Shown here in pieces: positions 1-7,956 of a stretch of 64,000 nucleotides of DNA; within the stretch, counting starts at the first letter, position 1; every line of letters begins with the position of its first letter. Under the pieces are notes generated by a model, which did no database searches, was not told the DNA's origin, and worked only from the letters and a program-made list of their open reading frames with translations. Both the position numbers and the translations under genes were made by a program. The stretch is from positions 62,001 to 126,000 of the forward strand of contig CAOKDX010000007.1 of NCBI GenBank assembly GCA_948467395.1, read 5' to 3'. The stretch comes from an uncultured Clostridia bacterium. GTDB taxonomy: Bacteria; Bacillota; Clostridia; Lachnospirales; Lachnospiraceae.

Positions 1-2115
1 ATTGTAACAGTATTTGCAATGATTTACCACAACAAATTTGTCCCCCCTGGGGGTAGTAAACGGAATCCGGGACTCACCCCGGCCGCACAGAGACAGTGTC
101 TTTGCGAGGCAGCCTTCTGTCACCATCACCGGAACCCTTCCGTAAACCTTCACCAAGGGCGGCCGTATCCCCCAGTCTGCATAAGCCTCCGCCGCCCACC
201 GGTTTTCCTGATACAGATTTGTATCTGCTGTCAGGACGGCATCCGGGAAAAATTTTCCTGCATAGAGAAACATGGCATGGCTGTTTACCACGATCATCTC
301 CGTCCGCCCACCCATAAAGACACCGCCATATTCCTCCCATTCCTGCTCAAACACCCGTTTCCCCTTTCCCCGCAAAATCCTGGGAAAGGACAGCGCCATC
401 CGGCGGCCGGTCAGAAGCCCGGCGGCCTCTTCCCATTGGATACAGGGAATATCCTCCAGCTTGAGATGAAAAATCGTGTCCTGTCCCGCATGACGAACCG
501 CCGTCCGAAGCTGGGAAAGCTCTGCCACACTGATCATGTCCACCGGATCCCGGGCCGCCAGAGTACTCTTTTTCCCGGCAGCGGGACTATCCGCCGCCCT
601 TCTCCGGGAAACCGCCCTCATCTCCCACTCCGCCACCGCCCTGCGCCGGAGCTCCTTTAGACGCCCCATAGGCAGAAAGCTTCCCGGTTCCACCTGTGCC
701 TCCAGTTCTTCCCAGCGATAGGATGTGCCGCCCAGTGTGTCCAGCCGGTCCACTGCCTCATCCTCTGTAACAGGTCTTCTGGATGCCGCCTGAACCACAT
801 CCCCCCGCAGAGTCACCACCACGCCATTTCCCGATACGATAAGCTCCGCCGGTTCCCCCTTTCTGGCAAGAAACCGGCCCCTGATTCCATAGGAATCCTC
901 TATTTTGTCATGCTCCTCCCGGATCTTATCCAGCAGTGCCTGATTCCGGGTCCGGTACACGGCCTGCCCCGGATAGATATGGCTGCCCCTCCTCACATTT
1001 GTTGAAACAAGAGTGCCTGCCGCCGCATCCTCCCCCAGGGTATATTCATATGCCTGTGTGCCGTCCGCATTCCGGAATTCCAGTATATCCTGGTAATGCA
1101 GCTGTTCCAGGGCAGTGAATTCTGCCTTCCCCCTGCCGGCTCTCACTACCTCTCCTGCCCTCACACCGAAATGTCCGTTTTTATCCGGATAGATCATAGC
1201 GTCCTTTTTCTTTTCAAAGAGATAGCTGTCAGAAAAACCACCCCGGTTGTACAGATCCATGCACCGCCTGTAATCCCTCCACAACCGGCTTTCCTTATCC
1301 TCCCGCAGCCCGTCGAAATATTCCCGTCCTTTCCGAAGATAGATATCCGTGTATTTGCGGTAAAGATAGGCAAGAAACATACCGTATTCCTTCCTCTTCA
1401 TCCTTCCCTCAATCTTGAAGGAGTCAATACCGGCATCTGCCAGTTCCGGAATATACATCAGAGTGCAGGTATCCTTTGTGCTGAGAAAATATCCCTCACC
1501 ATAAGGAGTCTGAAGTTTCAGACGGCAGGGCTGGGCACACATGCCCCGGTTTCCGCTTCGTCCGCCTATCACCTGGCTCATCAGGCACTGGCCGGAATAA
1601 CAGTAACAAAGAGCCCCGTGGACAAAAACCTCGATCTCAAGATCTGTCTGCCGGCGCGCCTCCCGTATCTCTTCTATAGTCAGCTCCCTGGCCGGCACAT
1701 ACCGGGTCACTCCATATGGCCTGAGAAGCTCCGCCTCTTCCCCGGAAAACAGTGTCATCTGTGTACTGGCATGCAGGTCCATCCCGGGAAAATATTCATG
1801 CAGAAATTTCAATACGCCCATATCCTGCACAATACAGGCGTCCAGTCCCGCCTCGTACAGCGGCAGCAGCATAGGATAAAGCTCCTCCTCCAGTTCCCTG
1901 TCCGTGAGCAGGGTATTGACCGTCAGATAAATTTTCTTTTTTCTCAGATGGGCATAGGTCAGCGCCTCGGTGAGTTCTTCCACAGACGGGTTGTCCGCGA
2001 AGGCTCTTGCCCCAAACCGTTCCGTCCCCACATAAACCGCGTCCGCTCCCATCCTGAGCGCCCCATACAGGCCCTCTATGGATCCGGCCGGCGCCAGAAT
2101 TTCAATCTCTCTCAT
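1..2115 (-). CDS. Peptidase U32 family protein, 3' end outside the window
   Basis: The reading frame is open from the ATG at 2115 to the left edge, giving 705 visible codons; the stop lies outside the window. The N-terminus (MREIEILAPAGS) and the family signature EVFVHGALCYCYSGQC, read from about 1640 down to 1590, identify a U32 peptidase. This family is linked to collagenase-like activity and, in other members (RlhA, TrhP/YegQ-like), to RNA hydroxylation, so the true substrate is unknown. The great length points to the long form with a C-terminal DUF3656-like region, and the last visible residues (VVNHCKYCYN) fit the family. zapA ends 95 bp upstream on the same strand, so the two may be cotranscribed. 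Confidence 0.9.
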   Translation of the reverse strand, partial: MREIEILAPAGSIEGLYGALRMGADAVYVGTERFGARAFADNPSVEELTEALTYAHLRKKKIYLTVNTLLTDRELEEELYPMLLPLYEAGLDACIVQDMGVLKFLHEYFPGMDLHASTQMTLFSGEEAELLRPYGVTRYVPARELTIEEIREARRQTDLEIEVFVHGALCYCYSGQCLMSQVIGGRSGNRGMCAQPCRLKLQTPYGEGYFLSTKDTCTLMYIPELADAGIDSFKIEGRMKRKEYGMFLAYLYRKYTDIYLRKGREYFDGLREDKESRLWRDYRRCMDLYNRGGFSDSYLFEKKKDAMIYPDKNGHFGVRAGEVVRAGRGKAEFTALEQLHYQDILEFRNADGTQAYEYTLGEDAAAGTLVSTNVRRGSHIYPGQAVYRTRNQALLDKIREEHDKIEDSYGIRGRFLARKGEPAELIVSGNGVVVTLRGDVVQAASRRPVTEDEAVDRLDTLGGTSYRWEELEAQVEPGSFLPMGRLKELRRRAVAEWEMRAVSRRRAADSPAAGKKSTLAARDPVDMISVAELSQLRTAVRHAGQDTIFHLKLEDIPCIQWEEAAGLLTGRRMALSFPRILRGKGKRVFEQEWEEYGGVFMGGRTEMIVVNSHAMFLYAGKFFPDAVLTADTNLYQENRWAAEAYADWGIRPPLVKVYGRVPVMVTEGCLAKTLSLCGRGESRIPFTTPRGDKFVVVNHCKYCYN

Positions 2116-2210
2116 TATGCACTCCAATCGTCGTCAGCTGGGTATTCAAAAGGGGAATCATCAGACAATCCTGTGACCGTCTGGTAATCCCCCGACATGT
2201 GTCCATATCT

Positions 2211-2615
2211 TTATTTTCTCTGTTTTAACCGTGTCTCCAGTTCTATAATCTTCTTCTCCGCAGCCTCCAGTTCCTTTTCCAGTTCATCTATCTTCTTCTC
2301 GTCCTTTTTTTCCTTTTCCTGAAGATCAATGATCTTATGTTTCATATCGAGAACCGTTTTGTCCTTCCCCTGGCTCTCTGCCCGGTAATCCCTGGCTTTC
2401 TTTTTTGTCTTAAAATAATCGTCTGCGATATTGATCGCCAGAAGGACGTTGCGAAGATCCAGATCCAGTCTGTGGTAATACTCTTTTTTCTTAAACTCCG
2501 CAAATTTTCGGTTGATATAAGAGGCAATCTGCTGGATGTACTCCTCACTCTCAAATCCACATATCGTATATCTTCTTCCCTCTATCAAAACCTCAATATC
2601 ATTCCTGCTTTTCAT
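2211..2615 (-). CDS. zapA: Cell division protein ZapA
   Basis: This 134-residue protein has the usual ZapA layout. An N-terminal globular part (IEVLIEGRRYTICGFESEEY) is followed by a long charged coiled coil from about residue 70 to the end, rich in Lys and Glu. ZapA binds FtsZ filaments and stabilises the cytokinetic ring. The ATG follows GAGGTG at a normal distance. In Clostridia zapA often sits beside a U32 peptidase gene, as it does here. Length and domain order are normal. Confidence 0.88.
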   Translation of the reverse strand: MKSRNDIEVLIEGRRYTICGFESEEYIQQIASYINRKFAEFKKKEYYHRLDLDLRNVLLAINIADDYFKTKKKARDYRAESQGKDKTVLDMKHKIIDLQEKEKKDEKKIDELEKELEAAEKKIIELETRLKQRK

Positions 2616-2690
2616 CGGTTCACCTCATCGCTCTTTATGACATTAGTATACATGAAATGCCGCGGTTCGTCAAACAGTGATTTCCGTCAA

Positions 2691-3368
2691 TCAGTTCCCG
2701 GATGGGAAGAACGGCCGGAGTACGTCCGCCATCTGGTTGATCGGCATGGACTGCAGATAAATCCTGCCCGGTCCGGTAACAACAGTATTAAAGAAGCCCT
2801 CACCGCCCAGCAGTTTGTTCTTCAATCCCTTTACCGATGTAATCTCCATCCTGCACGTCCCCTCCATGGCGGCCAGATAACCGGTATCGATCACCATGGA
2901 CTGGCCCGCAGCAAGCTCATATTCCTTCACATGACCGTCGATCTCTACAAAAGCGATTCCACTGCCCGATAACTTCTGCATAATAAATCCCTCTCCGCCA
3001 AAGAGACCGCTTCCCAGCTTTTTCTGGAAAGCCACAGAGAGAGTAACACCGTCTGTAGAGGCCAGAAAAGCGCTTTTCTGCGCAATGATCTCTTTTCCTG
3101 TGCCGACCTCAAAGGCCAGGATGGATCCAGGAAAGCTGGATGCATAGGCAATCTGTCCCGGACCGCCCTCCGCCGTATAACGGTTCTGGAACATAGCCTC
3201 GCCACTGAACATGCGGCCGATCATCTTCCCGGCGCCGCCGCCCACCGTCTCCATCTTCATGTTTGGGGTCATCCATGACATAGCCCCCTTCTCCGTAATC
3301 ATTGTCTCTCCCGCATCAAGATCGCAGATCACTACGGGCAAGGGTGCTCCTTCAATTGAATACTTCAT
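2691..3368 (-). CDS. AIM24 / TIGR00266 family protein
   Basis: The protein has 226 residues. It is glycine-rich and beta-rich, with the repeated hydrophobic-Gly pattern of the AIM24 family (for example MKMETVGGGAGKMIGRMFSGE). There is no signal peptide or membrane segment. The start at 3368 is chosen because GAGGAGG lies just upstream; an in-frame start 33 bp further upstream has no such site. Bacterial members have no firmly established role; the yeast namesake affects mitochondrial inner-membrane organisation. It lies 77 bp after ruvB on the same strand. Confidence 0.8.
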   Translation of the reverse strand: MKYSIEGAPLPVVICDLDAGETMITEKGAMSWMTPNMKMETVGGGAGKMIGRMFSGEAMFQNRYTAEGGPGQIAYASSFPGSILAFEVGTGKEIIAQKSAFLASTDGVTLSVAFQKKLGSGLFGGEGFIMQKLSGSGIAFVEIDGHVKEYELAAGQSMVIDTGYLAAMEGTCRMEITSVKGLKNKLLGGEGFFNTVVTGPGRIYLQSMPINQMADVLRPFFPSGN

Positions 3369-3445
3369 CTGAATATACCTCCTCGTATTTAATACATCCA
3401 TTTTACCATATTTTATACAGAATGAAAAGAAGAAGCTCTATGGCG

Positions 3446-4435
3446 TCAGCAAATTCCAAAATGGAGGTACGCTTTCTCGGTGGCAACCCTCCCTCTCGGC
3501 GTCCTGTCAATCAGACCGTTCTGGATCAGGTACGGTTCATACACCTCCTCAATGGTGCCGCTGTCCTCACCGATGCTGACAGCCAGTGTATCCAGGCCCA
3601 CCGGCCCCCCGCCGAATTTATTGATCATGGACATAAGAAGCGCCCGGTCCGTATTGTCCAGTCCCAGCTTGTCCACCTCCAGAAGATCCAGGGCAAAGTT
3701 AGCCACCTTCCCGGTAATGACCCCATCGTATTTTACCTGTGCAAAATCCCTGACACGTTTCAGCAGCCTGTTGGCCAGTCTGGGAGTTCCCCGGGAACGC
3801 CTTGCGATCTCCACCGCACCTTGATCCTCCATCTCAACCTGAAAGACACGGGCGGAACGAAGCACAATCTCCGTCAGCTCTTCCAGGGTATAGAATTCCA
3901 GACGGTGTACTACCCCAAAGCGGTCCCTGAGAGGGGCTGTCAGCATTCCCGCCCGGGTAGTGGCGCCCACCAGGGTAAATTTCGGCAGATCCAGCCGGAT
4001 GCTCCGGGCCGCCGCCCCCTTCCCGATGACAATGTCGATGACATAATCCTCCATAGCCGGATACAGAACCTCTTCCACCTGGCGGTTCAGCCGGTGGATC
4101 TCATCCACGAAAAGAAGATCCCCATCCTGCAGATTATTCAGAATAGAGGCCATCTCTCCCGGTTTCTCAATAGCCGGTCCGGAGGTGATCTTCAGATTCA
4201 CATCCATCTCATTGGCAATGATACCCGCCAGTGTCGTCTTTCCCAGTCCCGGCGGTCCATACAGCAGAACATGGTCCAGTGCCTCCCCCCGTGCCTTCGC
4301 CGCCTCAATATACACCTTCAGGTTTGCCTTCGCTTTGGCCTGTCCGATGTAATCTACAAGAAGCCTGGGACGCAGGCTGTTTTCAATCTTATAATCCTCC
4401 TCCATAATATCTGTGGAGATCACCCGTTTTTCCAT
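3446..4435 (-). CDS. ruvB: Holliday junction branch migration ATPase RuvB
   Basis: RuvB is the hexameric AAA+ motor that drives branch migration of Holliday junctions together with RuvA. Visible motifs are Walker A ([11 protein letters not shown]), Walker B ([10 protein letters not shown]), the sensor 1 / arginine-finger region ([18 protein letters not shown]) and a C-terminal winged helix ([13 protein letters not shown]). The chosen ATG at 4435 follows AGGAAAAG; a second ATG 15 bp upstream would have its ribosome site too close. It is the third gene of a cls-ruvA-ruvB run. Length (329 residues) is normal. Confidence 0.97.
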   Translation of the reverse strand: MEKRVISTDIMEEDYKIENSLRPRLLVDYIGQAKAKANLKVYIEAAKARGEALDHVLLYGPPGLGKTTLAGIIANEMDVNLKITSGPAIEKPGEMASILNNLQDGDLLFVDEIHRLNRQVEEVLYPAMEDYVIDIVIGKGAAARSIRLDLPKFTLVGATTRAGMLTAPLRDRFGVVHRLEFYTLEELTEIVLRSARVFQVEMEDQGAVEIARRSRGTPRLANRLLKRVRDFAQVKYDGVITGKVANFALDLLEVDKLGLDNTDRALLMSMINKFGGGPVGLDTLAVSIGEDSGTIEEVYEPYLIQNGLIDRTPRGRVATEKAYLHFGIC

Positions 4436-4477
4436 TCTTCTTTTCCTCATTTCCTAACGTGTCCACTCTCAGTACCG

Positions 4478-5098
4478 TTACCCAATTGTTTTCAGGCTCT
4501 GTTTCAGAATTTCTTCCACCGTCATATCTGCGGTTGCCTTAACTGCTCTCACGGCCCGGGCCGCCTCTGCAGCAGTATACCCCAGCGCCACCAGCGCCTG
4601 GACTGCATCATTGCGGGCCTCTCTCTCCTCTGCTCCCGACACGGCCGCCGCTGGGCAGTCCTCTTCCATATCCGCCGTATTTCCCAGCATATCCTCCAGA
4701 TGACATTTATCTTTCAGTTCAAGGATCACCTTGCTTGCCGTCTTGTTACCGATCCCTGGTGCCTTGGAGATACTTTTCGCATCATCCGAGAGAATGGCAA
4801 AGCGGAGTGAATCTACATCCATCACCGACAGTATCCCCAGGGCCCCCTTTGGGCCAACGCCGTTCACCGTGATCAGAAGCTGAAACATTTCCTTCTCATC
4901 CCGGGTCCGGAAGCCAAAAAGCTGCATGGCATCCTCTCTGACATGCATATAGGTATAAAGCTTGATCTCGTTTCCCGTCTGGGGCAGCTCCGGCAGGACA
5001 GAGCCGGGCACAAGCACCTCGAAGCCCATTCCCTGACGGTCAATTATGATACGGTCTTCCTCCACCGTATCCAGAATGCCTTCCACAAATGCTATCAT
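4478..5098 (-). CDS. ruvA: Holliday junction DNA helicase subunit RuvA
   Basis: This 206-residue protein binds four-way junctions and loads RuvB. It shows the N-terminal OB fold (MIAFVEGILDTVEEDRIII), the helix-hairpin-helix region (LLITVNGVGPKGALGIL and APGIGNKTASKVILELK) and the C-terminal domain III (LVALGYTAAEAARAVRAV) that contacts RuvB. A GGAGG site lies just before the ATG. Only 9 bp separate it from the end of cls upstream, so the genes are probably cotranscribed. No ruvC is seen, which is normal for Firmicutes. Confidence 0.97.
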   Translation of the reverse strand: MIAFVEGILDTVEEDRIIIDRQGMGFEVLVPGSVLPELPQTGNEIKLYTYMHVREDAMQLFGFRTRDEKEMFQLLITVNGVGPKGALGILSVMDVDSLRFAILSDDAKSISKAPGIGNKTASKVILELKDKCHLEDMLGNTADMEEDCPAAAVSGAEEREARNDAVQALVALGYTAAEAARAVRAVKATADMTVEEILKQSLKTIG

Positions 5099-5107
5099 TT
5101 TATCCTC

Positions 5108-6697
5108 CTATACCAGTGTATCAAATACATGCAGAATCTGCTGTATCATTTTGCGCTTTGCCGGCCGGTTCTTCCACTCCTGATAAGTAATCTCCCTGCT
5201 CTCGGCGAAGGTCTGGATAAAGTCTCTTTCCACCTTCTGCAGAAATTCACTGTCATACACCCATACACCATTCTCATAATGGAGATAGAAGCTGCGGTAG
5301 TCCATATTGATGGTCCCCACCACCGCACAATGTTCATTCATAACTACCTTTGAGTGGATAAAGCCTGGCAGATACTCATAGATCCGGATACCGTTTTTGA
5401 GGAGAATGCCGTAATGATATTCCGTCATCCACTTAATGTATTTTTTATCGGGTATATAGGGTGTGATAATCCTCACATCCACCCCCCGGCGGGCCGCTTC
5501 CAGAAACGTGTCCACCATAAACTCTTCCAGGATCAGATAGGGGGTCATTACATATAATTTCTCACCGGAATACTGAATCATCTGCTTATAAATACTCCCC
5601 ACAAGGGAACGGGTGTCCAGCGCCGGTCCATCCCGCAGAATATGACAGTACATATCGCTCTCCGGAAAATACTTCTGCGGCCGGTATTTTTCATAATCAA
5701 TCACGTCATCCCAGGCACAGACTGTCCAGAGTTCCAGAAAGGTGATGGTCATACCCCACACCGCATCCCCGGTCAGACGGAGTCCTGAATCCTTCCAGAC
5801 ACCAAACCGTTCAACGAGATTGGCATATTCATCCGCCAGATTAAATCCTCCGGTATAGGCTATATTCCCATCAATTACAACAATCTTCTGATGATCCCGG
5901 AAATTCATAAAGAGTTTGCTCACATATTTGTGGATGGGATTGAAGATCTCCACCTGGATCCCTTCTTTCCGCAGTTCCGCGGCAAAATCCCTGCCCGTCC
6001 GGAGCAGCGCGCCAAAGTCGTCGTAGAGGAATTTCACTTCAACCCCCTCCTCCACCTTGCGTTTCAGTATCGGATGTATCTTATCCCACAGGGCGCCCTC
6101 TGCCACAATAAAGAATTCAATAAAGATAAACCGTTCCGCCTGTTCCAGATCAGCGAACAGATCCTCAAAGGCGTCCTCCCCAAAAGAATAGTATTCCGCC
6201 TGGTTATTTTTATAGATGGGGGATCCCTCCGCCTGCATATAGCGGGACATGCGGGAACTGACCGGATGCCTCGCCACAAATTCACGGGACACCTCCCTAT
6301 CCTCTTTCAGATGGGTATCCACCTCCCGTACCTGATGCTTGATCAGCCGGTTCAGTTTATTCCGCTTTCCCACCTTCCCCCACAGGGCAAACATAATATA
6401 GCCGGATATCGGAAGAACGACGATAATGCAGAGCCAGGCAAACTTGTACGTCATGCTCCGGTTGTTATTTGTCAGCGTGACAATCGCCAGCACACTGGCA
6501 ATCTCCAGGATCACATAAAACCAGGATGAAAACTGACGCAGAAAAAACGGAAGGATCAGTATCACCACAAACTGAAACGCCACCAGCAGGGCCACTACAC
6601 ACGCCCTGAGAAAGCCGCTGAGACTATTTTGAACCCTGCCCTTCAGTCCGTGTAAATGTTTGAATCCTCTTAATTTTTCCTGTATGTCGATCCTCAT
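5108..6697 (-). CDS. cls: Cardiolipin synthase
   Basis: This 529-residue membrane phospholipase D family enzyme condenses two phosphatidylglycerols to cardiolipin and glycerol. Two transmembrane helices occupy about residues 28-80. The first catalytic motif (HQKIVVID) is intact. The second reads HSKVVMNE, so Glu replaces the usual Asp at the last position of the HKD motif, although the following GTINMDYRS is typical. This is noted as a finding. The gene has its own promoter upstream and leads into ruvAB. Confidence 0.93.
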   Translation of the reverse strand: MRIDIQEKLRGFKHLHGLKGRVQNSLSGFLRACVVALLVAFQFVVILILPFFLRQFSSWFYVILEIASVLAIVTLTNNNRSMTYKFAWLCIIVVLPISGYIMFALWGKVGKRNKLNRLIKHQVREVDTHLKEDREVSREFVARHPVSSRMSRYMQAEGSPIYKNNQAEYYSFGEDAFEDLFADLEQAERFIFIEFFIVAEGALWDKIHPILKRKVEEGVEVKFLYDDFGALLRTGRDFAAELRKEGIQVEIFNPIHKYVSKLFMNFRDHQKIVVIDGNIAYTGGFNLADEYANLVERFGVWKDSGLRLTGDAVWGMTITFLELWTVCAWDDVIDYEKYRPQKYFPESDMYCHILRDGPALDTRSLVGSIYKQMIQYSGEKLYVMTPYLILEEFMVDTFLEAARRGVDVRIITPYIPDKKYIKWMTEYHYGILLKNGIRIYEYLPGFIHSKVVMNEHCAVVGTINMDYRSFYLHYENGVWVYDSEFLQKVERDFIQTFAESREITYQEWKNRPAKRKMIQQILHVFDTLV

Positions 6698-6729
6698 CCT
6701 GGTCTCACCTCTCTAGATCGTTTTTCCTA

Positions 6730-6758
6730 ATCATACCATAATGCTCCCGTATTTTCAA
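6730..6758 (-). promoter_or_regulatory. Promoter of cls-ruvAB
   Basis: Read on the minus strand there is TTGAAA (6758-6753), a 17-bp spacer and TATGAT (6735-6730). Transcription would start about 25-30 bp before the cls start codon. The match to a sigma-A promoter is good. It lies back to back with the promoter of the plus-strand exonuclease gene. Confidence 0.7.
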
Positions 6759-6787
6759 ATTTCTTTTCTCCTGGCCAAACTCCGGGA

Positions 6788-6816
6788 TTGCCGGCGTGGA
6801 AATTTTATATTAAAAT
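6788..6816 (+). promoter_or_regulatory. Promoter of the YprB-like exonuclease gene
   Basis: TTGCCG (6788-6793), a 17-bp spacer and TAAAAT (6811-6816) place a start of transcription near 6823, about 20 bp before the ATG at 6844. It is divergent from the cls promoter. Confidence 0.55.
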
Positions 6817-6843
6817 ATATTGTATACGATGGAGGCGAAACAG

Positions 6844-7935
6844 ATGCAAATGACCGAACAAAGAATAGAGATGGATTCATCCTTACTGAGAAACTGCCTG
6901 CAGGCTCTTCCCTTTCCGGCAGAGAGCGTATGCTTTTTCGATATTGAGACAACGGGGCTCTCTCCCCAGATCTCTTCCCTCTACCTGATAGGCGCCGCCT
7001 GGTATTCAGAGGGAGCTCTTATGCTGCGGCAATGGTTTGCCGACGACTACATCAGTGAGAGGGAGATTCTTTCCTCCTTTTCCTCCTTTGCCGGAAACTT
7101 CTCCGCATTGATCCATTATAACGGCAGCACCTTCGATATCCCTTACCTTGAGAAAAAATATGTCGCCCACGGCCTGTCCTCGCCATTTTGCCAAAAAGAA
7201 AATCTAGATCTGTACCGCCAGGCGGCAAAGAAAAAGAACTGGTTTGGCACTGCCAATATGAAGCTGACTACCATGGAACGTTTTCTCCACTTTCACCGGA
7301 GCGACTGCTTTACCGGAAAAGATTGTATCCAGCTGTACACCGAATTCATGCAAAAGAAATATTTCCGGGACAGCCGGATGGAGGAACGCAGAAATCAGCT
7401 TTTGCTCCATAATCATGACGATCTTCTGGGCACTGTCCTCTGCAGCCAGCTTCTTTATTATACCTCTTATCAGCCGGCCCAGCCCATCTGCTCCCTCTCA
7501 GACCGAAACCTGATCCTGTCCGATACGCAGAAGGGAGAATTTCCGGTCTCCCTTGAGACAGAACAGGATCAAATCCGTTACTCTTTCCGGGACGGCCGGC
7601 TGACGCTGTCCATCCCCCTGTATCAGGGAACGCTGTATCATTATTATAAAGATTACAAAAACTACTATTACCTGCCGGATGAAGACACTGCCGTCCACAA
7701 AAGCGTTGGAATCTATGTGGACCCGGCACACCGTAAGAAAGCCTCCGCCTCCAACTGTTATACAAAGAAATCCGGACTGTTCCTTCCACTGCCGCAAAAA
7801 TATCTGCCGGAAGAAATACCTCTTTTCAAAAAGGAGAGACGGGGCGGCCCATCCTTCTGCTGGCTGGATCCGGAAAAAGAACCCGCACTGTCCAAAGACT
7901 TCCTGTGCGGGCTCCTGTCTTGTTTATTGAGCTAA
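6844..7935 (+). CDS. Ribonuclease H-like 3'-5' exonuclease, YprB family
   Basis: This 363-residue protein has a DEDD-type exonuclease domain. Motif I is FFDIETTGL (about residues 30-38), motif II is IHYNGSTFDIPYLEKK, and the last motif (HNHDDLLGTVLCS) has the spaced aspartates of the family. The region after about residue 210 is family-specific and looks beta-rich. The start at 6844 is preceded by GGAGG 8 bp away; two in-frame ATGs just upstream lack a site. It is predicted to act on nucleic acid in the cytoplasm; the natural substrate is unknown. It converges on alaS with 21 bp between stops. Confidence 0.82.
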   Translation: MQMTEQRIEMDSSLLRNCLQALPFPAESVCFFDIETTGLSPQISSLYLIGAAWYSEGALMLRQWFADDYISEREILSSFSSFAGNFSALIHYNGSTFDIPYLEKKYVAHGLSSPFCQKENLDLYRQAAKKKNWFGTANMKLTTMERFLHFHRSDCFTGKDCIQLYTEFMQKKYFRDSRMEERRNQLLLHNHDDLLGTVLCSQLLYYTSYQPAQPICSLSDRNLILSDTQKGEFPVSLETEQDQIRYSFRDGRLTLSIPLYQGTLYHYYKDYKNYYYLPDEDTAVHKSVGIYVDPAHRKKASASNCYTKKSGLFLPLPQKYLPEEIPLFKKERRGGPSFCWLDPEKEPALSKDFLCGLLSCLLS

Positions 7936-7956
7936 CTCTACAGATACCAAGGGTTT

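Noticed and set aside
1096..2187. Plus-strand open frame of 363 codons
   Set aside because: It is antisense to the U32 peptidase gene, whose signature is clear on the minus strand.
3302..4810. Plus-strand open frame of 502 codons
   Set aside because: It lies opposite ruvB and ruvA, which have clear motifs. Its translation is His/Gln/Pro-rich with no known domain, as expected from an antisense frame.
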